This document shows, in pieces, positions 16,702-19,713 of a DNA stretch of 19,713 bases; the stretch's first letter is position 1, and each line of letters starts with the position of its first letter. Origin of the DNA: Planctomycetota bacterium (GTDB lineage Bacteria > Planctomycetota > Phycisphaerae > Sedimentisphaerales > SM23-30); contig JAKQBU010000181.1 of the NCBI GenBank assembly GCA_029573975.1, positions 1-19,713 on the forward strand, given 5' to 3'. The notes beneath the pieces were generated by a model. The model made no database searches. It was given only the letters and a program-made list of their open reading frames with translations, and was not told the DNA's origin. A program made the position numbers and the translations under genes.

Positions 16702-16737
16702 TAAAACACATACAAACACAGGTAAAACACATATAAA
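16702..16737. repeat. Pair of 15-bp direct repeats, 21-bp spacing
   Basis: TAAAACACATACAAA (16702-16716) and TAAAACACATATAAA (16723-16737) match at 14 of 15 positions and are offset by 21 bp, two helical turns. The first copy overlaps a small inverted repeat, TGTGTT-AA-AACACA (16697-16710). The arrangement resembles tandem operator sites, but no regulator is in the window. Confidence 0.5.
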
Positions 16738-16775
16738 AGTGAATGAAGTAGGCACGTGGCATTTTACAAAAGTTT

Positions 16776-16815
16776 GAAAGTGTGAAGGTGAGAAAGTGCG
16801 AAAGGGAGTGGGGGA
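16776..16815. repeat. Octamer tandem repeat, GAAAGTGN-like
   Basis: Five consecutive 8-bp units follow GAAAGTGN with increasing decay: GAAAGTGT, GAAGGTGA, GAAAGTGC, GAAAGGGA, GTGGGGGA. The plus strand is nearly all purine here. It is a short simple-sequence tract with no visible function. Confidence 0.5.
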
Positions 16816-16878
16816 AATTTTGAACAGAAGGCAGCGAAGGCTGGGAAGGCTGGCCGGCCTGCGGGGTTTCGGGATGGG

Positions 16879-16932
16879 ATGGACTTAATGGGCGATATGG
16901 ACGAGATGGACGAGATGGACGTAATGGACGGG
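16879..16932. repeat. Six 9-bp tandem repeats, ATGGACGAG type
   Basis: ATGG occurs at 16879, 16888, 16897, 16906, 16915 and 16924, an exact 9-bp period; two units are ATGGACGAG and the others vary in the last five bases. The tract lies upstream of hsdM. It has the same period, ATGGR core and copy number as the tract inside the four-helix-bundle gene at 18638-18691. Confidence 0.75.
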
Positions 16933-16988
16933 GAATCGCAAGAAAGACGAAATTGCTGAAAATAGCTGGGGGATTGAAATTTAATGAA

Positions 16989-17017
16989 TTGACATGGGGA
17001 GGGAATTGGGGGAGAAT
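16989..17017 (+). promoter_or_regulatory. Candidate promoter of the hsdM operon
   Basis: A perfect TTGACA (16989-16994) is followed after 17 bp by GAGAAT (17012-17017), four of six matches to the -10 consensus. It would start transcription near 17025. The -35 box overlaps the only in-frame ATG upstream of hsdM (16994), so if this promoter is used that ATG is not in the mRNA. Confidence 0.35.
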
Positions 17018-17176
17018 CAGGGCCGGTCAAGGAAGAGTGGTGTTAATGGATATAGCTGGCAAGGATTGCCATTTGTGGAGGCCCGATGGGGGCTTCCGGA
17101 CGTAAATTGGTTTATTTACAGGTTACCTTTTGAGAAACAGAAGAGGAAAGAAAATACATTAAAAGGAGAAATACCC

Positions 17177-18631
17177 CTGTTTGAGCAAACCTTCAAGAAT
17201 ATAGATGACATTCTCCACAAAGATGCGGGCTGCTCCAGCGAGTTGGACTATGTGGAGCAAACCTCCTGGATTCTGTTTCTGAGATATCTGGATGATTTCG
17301 AGAAGGACAAGGAAACCGCGGCCCAGTTGTCGGGGAAGCGTTATGCCAGCATTATCGGCCCGGAGTACCGCTGGGAGGTATGGGCGGGGCCCAAGGGCAA
17401 GGACGGGAAGCTGGACCACCATACGGCGCTGACCGGCGATGACCTGAAAGACTTTGTGGATCATAAGCTATTTCCTTACCTGCGGAAATTCAAAACCTCC
17501 GCCGAAAGCGCCGCCACCATCGAATATAAAATCGGTGAGATCTTCAGCGAACTGAAAAACAAGATTCAGAGCGGCTATAACCTGCGGGATGTGATTAACC
17601 AGGTGGATGAACTGCGGTTCCGCAGCAACGCTGAAAAACATGAGATGAGCCACCTGTACGAAGGCAAGATCAAGAATATGGGCAACGCGGGCCGAAACGG
17701 CGGCGAATACTATACACCCCGCCCGCTGATCAAAACTATCGTTAAGGTAGTGGCACCTACTATCGGCGATAGGGTTTATGACGGGGCGCTTGGTTCGGCG
17801 GGCTTTTTGTGTGAGGCGTTTGAATATTTAAAGACCAGCAAAGACCTGACCACCCAGGATGCCAAGACCCTGCAAAAAAATACCTTTTACGGCAAAGAAA
17901 AAAAATCGCTGGCCTATATCATCGGCATTATGAATATGATTCTGCACGGGATTGAAGCGCCCAACGTGGTGCATACCAATACGCTGGCGGAGAACCTGGC
18001 CGATATTCAGGAACGCGACCGCTACGACATTGTGCTGGCCAATCCCCCCTTTGGCGGCAAGGAGCGGGGCGAGGTGCAGCAGAGCTTTCCCATCAAGACC
18101 GGTGAGACGGCTTTTTTGTTTTTGCAGCATTTTATCAAGATCCTCAAGGCGGGCGGCCGCGGCGGTGTGGTCATCAAGAACACCTTTCTTTCCAATACGG
18201 ATAATGCCTCGGTATCCCTGCGTAAGCTGCTGCTGGAAAGCTGTAATCTGCATACGGTGCTGGACCTGCCGGGCGGGGTATTTCAGGGGGCGGGGGTTAA
18301 GACGGTGGTGCTGTTTTTTGAAAAAGGGGCGCCCACGCGCAAGATCTGGTTTTATCAGCTCCATTTAGACCGCAACCTCGGCAAGACCAATCCGCTCAAC
18401 GAAAACGACCTGGCGGAATTTGTGAAATTGCAGAGGAAAAAGGAAGATTCACCCAACTCCTGGACGGTGAAGGTGGCTGATGTGGACAAAGATACCTTCG
18501 ACCTGTCGGTAAAGAATCCGCATAAGAAGGAAGAAACTACCCTACGCGATCCGAAGGCGATACTGGACGAAATGAAGGTGCTAGACCACCAGAGCGCAGA
18601 AATCCTCAAGGCTATCCGGGGGTTGGTATGA
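17177..18631 (+). CDS. hsdM: Type I restriction-modification DNA methyltransferase subunit HsdM
   Basis: HsdM is the N6-adenine methyltransferase subunit of a type I restriction system; with HsdS it methylates the target and with HsdR it cleaves unmodified DNA. The family N-terminal domain starts at LFEQTFKNIDDILHKDAGC. The AdoMet motif is VYDGALGSAGFL (Asp202 counted from 17177), a variant of the usual DPxxGxGGFL. The catalytic motif IV is NPPFGG at 289-294, followed by GETAFLFLQHFIKILKAGGR. The start is uncertain. The frame is open back to ATG 16994, but that ATG has no ribosome binding site and gives 61 unfamiliar residues. AAAAGGAG (17161-17168) lies 8 nt before CTG 17177, exactly where homology begins, so CTG is preferred; GTG or ATG upstream remain possible. 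The stop overlaps the next start by ATGA. Confidence 0.93.
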   Translation: MFEQTFKNIDDILHKDAGCSSELDYVEQTSWILFLRYLDDFEKDKETAAQLSGKRYASIIGPEYRWEVWAGPKGKDGKLDHHTALTGDDLKDFVDHKLFPYLRKFKTSAESAATIEYKIGEIFSELKNKIQSGYNLRDVINQVDELRFRSNAEKHEMSHLYEGKIKNMGNAGRNGGEYYTPRPLIKTIVKVVAPTIGDRVYDGALGSAGFLCEAFEYLKTSKDLTTQDAKTLQKNTFYGKEKKSLAYIIGIMNMILHGIEAPNVVHTNTLAENLADIQERDRYDIVLANPPFGGKERGEVQQSFPIKTGETAFLFLQHFIKILKAGGRGGVVIKNTFLSNTDNASVSLRKLLLESCNLHTVLDLPGGVFQGAGVKTVVLFFEKGAPTRKIWFYQLHLDRNLGKTNPLNENDLAEFVKLQRKKEDSPNSWTVKVADVDKDTFDLSVKNPHKKEETTLRDPKAILDEMKVLDHQSAEILKAIRGLV

Positions 18632-18643
18632 AAAAGAATGGGA
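18617..18643 (+). repeat. Left copy of the hsdM/hsdS seam repeat
   Basis: CGGGGGTTGGTATGAAAAAG and the following AATGGGA cover the end of hsdM (RGLV stop) and the start of the four-helix-bundle gene (MKK). The same sequence with a few differences recurs at 19276-19303 across the start of hsdS. The two copies flank the four-helix-bundle gene. Confidence 0.7.
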
Positions 18644-19290
18644 GTAATGGGAATAATGGGAATAATGGGAGTAATGGGAGTAATGGGAAGACGCCTTCTC
18701 ATAATTCCTATGTTTCCCAGCCCGCGATTCTTCCGGCTCGTGGCGATTATCGCACCCTGCTGTCTTATCAGAAGTCCGAGGTTATCTATGAAATAACATA
18801 CCGCTTTTGCAAGCGATATCTGGCCAAAGGCGACCGCACCGTTGATCAAATGGTACAGGCCGCCAGATCAGGAAAGCAAAACATTATCGAGGGCAGCAAG
18901 GCTGCAATGACTTCAAAGGAGACTGAGATAAAATTAACGAATGTCGCGCGTGCGAGCCTGGAAGAACTGCTGGAGGATTACCTTGATTTTCTGCGTGTGC
19001 GAGATATGCCGATTTGGGACAAGGGCAGCCGTGAAGCAATCTATGTCCGCAAGTCAAGCAAGGCAACTCCCCTGACATTCGATGTCTTTCGAGAATTGGT
19101 AGAGACTCGCCCAGCCGAGGTCGTGGCCAATATTGCCATCTGTCTGATACACCAGGCAAATTATCTGCTTGACCAGCAGCTTAGGGGACTCGAAAAGGCG
19201 TTTCTCAAAGACGGCGGCCTGCGCGAGCGGATGACCCGCGCGCGGCTTCAGTCGCGCGAGCAGCAACGGAATAGACGGGGGCTGGTATGA
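18628..19290 (+). CDS. Four-helix-bundle (23S IVS-like) protein with suffix domain, between hsdM and hsdS
   Basis: The 220-aa product belongs to the four-helix-bundle proteins first known from open frames in 23S rRNA intervening sequences (S23/IVP family); their biochemical role is not established. The first about 25 residues are Gly/Asn/Ser repeats encoded by 9-bp DNA repeats. The bundle follows (about 40-130): LLSYQKSEVIYEITYRFCKR, MVQAARSGKQNIIEGSKAA and LEELLEDYLDFLR. The C-terminus LLDQQLRGLEKAFLKDGGLR, then ERMTRARLQSREQQ, matches the 'four helix bundle suffix' domain as I know it. ATG 18628 overlaps the hsdM stop and its own stop overlaps hsdS, so it is translationally coupled to both. 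Its last residues RGLV copy the end of HsdM. It may modulate or bind the restriction complex, or be a passenger inserted at the seam. Confidence 0.88.
   Translation: MKKNGSNGNNGNNGSNGSNGKTPSHNSYVSQPAILPARGDYRTLLSYQKSEVIYEITYRFCKRYLAKGDRTVDQMVQAARSGKQNIIEGSKAAMTSKETEIKLTNVARASLEELLEDYLDFLRVRDMPIWDKGSREAIYVRKSSKATPLTFDVFRELVETRPAEVVANIAICLIHQANYLLDQQLRGLEKAFLKDGGLRERMTRARLQSREQQRNRRGLV
18638..18691 (+). repeat. Six 9-bp tandem repeats in the 5' end of the four-helix-bundle gene
   Basis: ATGG occurs at 18638, 18647, 18656, 18665, 18674 and 18683. The units are ATGGGAGTA or ATGGGAATA, the last ATGGGAAGA. Because 9 is a multiple of 3, changes in copy number keep the frame and only lengthen or shorten a Gly/Asn/Ser linker. 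A single similar unit, ATGGGAAGT, is present at the start of hsdS (19298-19306). Confidence 0.85.
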
Positions 19291-19303
19291 AGAAGGGATG
19301 GGA
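19276..19303 (+). repeat. Right copy of the hsdM/hsdS seam repeat
   Basis: CGGGGGCTGGTATGAAGAAG followed by GGATGGGA covers the end of the four-helix-bundle gene (RGLV stop) and the start of hsdS (MKKGW). It matches 18617-18643 except for three transitions and one extra G. MKKGWEVKKLGE is a common HsdS beginning, so this copy probably represents the original start of hsdS. Confidence 0.7.
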
Positions 19304-19713
19304 AGTAAAAAAGCTGGGGGAGATTCTTCACAAGACAGAAACAATTAACCCAATGCAAAATCCAAACAAAGAATTCATTTATATTGATGTCTCAAGTGTT
19401 AATAATGAAACCTTTTCCATTGAAAGTACAACATTATTAAAAGGAAAAAACGCGCCAAGCCGAGCAAGGAAACTCATTAGAACGAATGATGTCATATTTG
19501 CCACCGTTAGACCTACTTTGAGGCGAATCTGTATCATTCCAGAAGAATATGACAATCAAGTTTGCAGTACGGGTTATTTTGTTTTGAGGATGAAAGAACA
19601 GATAAATCACAAATATGTTTTTTATTACCTGCTAACGGATGGTTTTAATAAAAAGATGGAGCGATTGCAAAAAGGCGCAAGTTATCCAGCCGTGACTGAT
19701 GGTGATGTTAGAG
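19287..19713 (+). CDS. hsdS: Type I restriction-modification specificity subunit HsdS (3' end outside window)
   Basis: HsdS carries two target-recognition domains and determines the DNA sequence recognised by the type I complex. Only about 142 residues are present. They begin MKKGWEVKKLGEILHKTETI, typical of HsdS, and continue through the first target-recognition domain with FIYIDVSSVNNETFSI, RARKLIRTNDVIFATVRPTL, VCSTGYFVLR and the end-of-domain signature LQKGASYPAVTDGDVR, which leads into the first conserved spacer helix. The start ATG overlaps the stop of the four-helix-bundle gene. Base composition is visibly more AT-rich than hsdM, as is common for exchanged specificity domains. hsdR is expected downstream but is outside the window. 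Confidence 0.93.
   Translation, partial: MKKGWEVKKLGEILHKTETINPMQNPNKEFIYIDVSSVNNETFSIESTTLLKGKNAPSRARKLIRTNDVIFATVRPTLRRICIIPEEYDNQVCSTGYFVLRMKEQINHKYVFYYLLTDGFNKKMERLQKGASYPAVTDGDVR

Larger units (their letters stand above)
16286..17176. other. Gene-free stretch rich in short periodic repeats
   Basis: This 890-bp stretch lies between the divergent glyS and hsdM genes. It holds the glyS promoter, three 15-bp repeats with 33-bp period, a 15-bp pair spaced 21 bp, an octamer tract, a 9-bp ATGG tract and a candidate hsdM promoter. It is AT-rich from 16400 to 16760 and G-rich on the plus strand from 16800 to 16940. Open frames on either strand (for example 16315-16581 and 16764-17030, both minus) are low-complexity and follow the repeats, so no protein is called. 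Confidence 0.6.

Noticed and set aside
16598..16725. Recurring GGTAA words upstream of hsdM
   Set aside because: Spacing is irregular (22, 27, 42, 32) and the flanks do not match, as expected by chance in this composition.
16764..17030. Minus-strand 88-codon frame with Ser-Ile repeats
   Set aside because: It is a reading of the 9-bp and 8-bp repeat tracts and has no conserved features.

Overview
The window looks like a chromosomal segment of a Gram-negative member of the PVC group, most likely a planctomycete-type (Phycisphaerae-like) or related polysaccharide degrader. The reasons are several large secreted carbohydrate-active enzymes, HEAT-repeat envelope proteins, lipoproteins, and a type I restriction locus bordered by short tandem repeats. 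The assignment is inferred from gene content only. No rRNA, tRNA or CRISPR array was found.

Layout. (1) 1-622 (-): 3'-truncated cyclophilin lipoprotein, divergent from (2) 787-5867 (+): a two-gene unit joined by an ATGA overlap, made of a GH78-type alpha-L-rhamnosidase-like enzyme and an 861-aa secreted protein with no family I can name. The unit has a near-consensus promoter in front and a hairpin spanning its stop codon. (3) 5917-6897 (-): secreted HEAT-repeat protein. (4) 6898-7324: gene-free stretch holding a 255-bp MITE-like element with 18-bp terminal inverted repeats that end in TTAA. (5) 7325-8011 (+): small membrane-anchored protein of unknown function, overlapping tail to tail with (6) 7950-16285 (-): a seven-gene same-strand run read as glyS, GH127-like arabinofuranosidase, DUF4091/GH123-like enzyme, small lipoprotein, asnS, mobB and a DUF3147-like membrane protein. 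Most gaps are 4-32 nt, with one of 118 nt, and there is a good sigma70-type promoter before glyS. (7) 16286-17176: gene-free, with four kinds of short periodic repeat (33, 21, 8 and 9 bp). (8) 17177-19713 (+): type I restriction-modification operon with hsdM, then a four-helix-bundle (23S-IVS-protein-like) gene, then hsdS, which runs off the window. All three are joined by ATGA overlaps.

How the genes work together. The two carbohydrate loci (GH78-like plus unknown; GH127-like plus DUF4091) suggest uptake of rhamnose- and arabinose-containing plant or algal polysaccharide. The second pair sits between two aminoacyl-tRNA synthetase genes and may be co-transcribed with them. The most unusual part is the restriction locus. 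The four-helix-bundle gene sits exactly at the hsdM/hsdS seam, the seam sequence is present on both sides of it, and its N-terminus is written in six 9-bp repeats. A second six-unit 9-bp ATGG repeat lies upstream of hsdM. The hsdM start also appears to be non-AUG.
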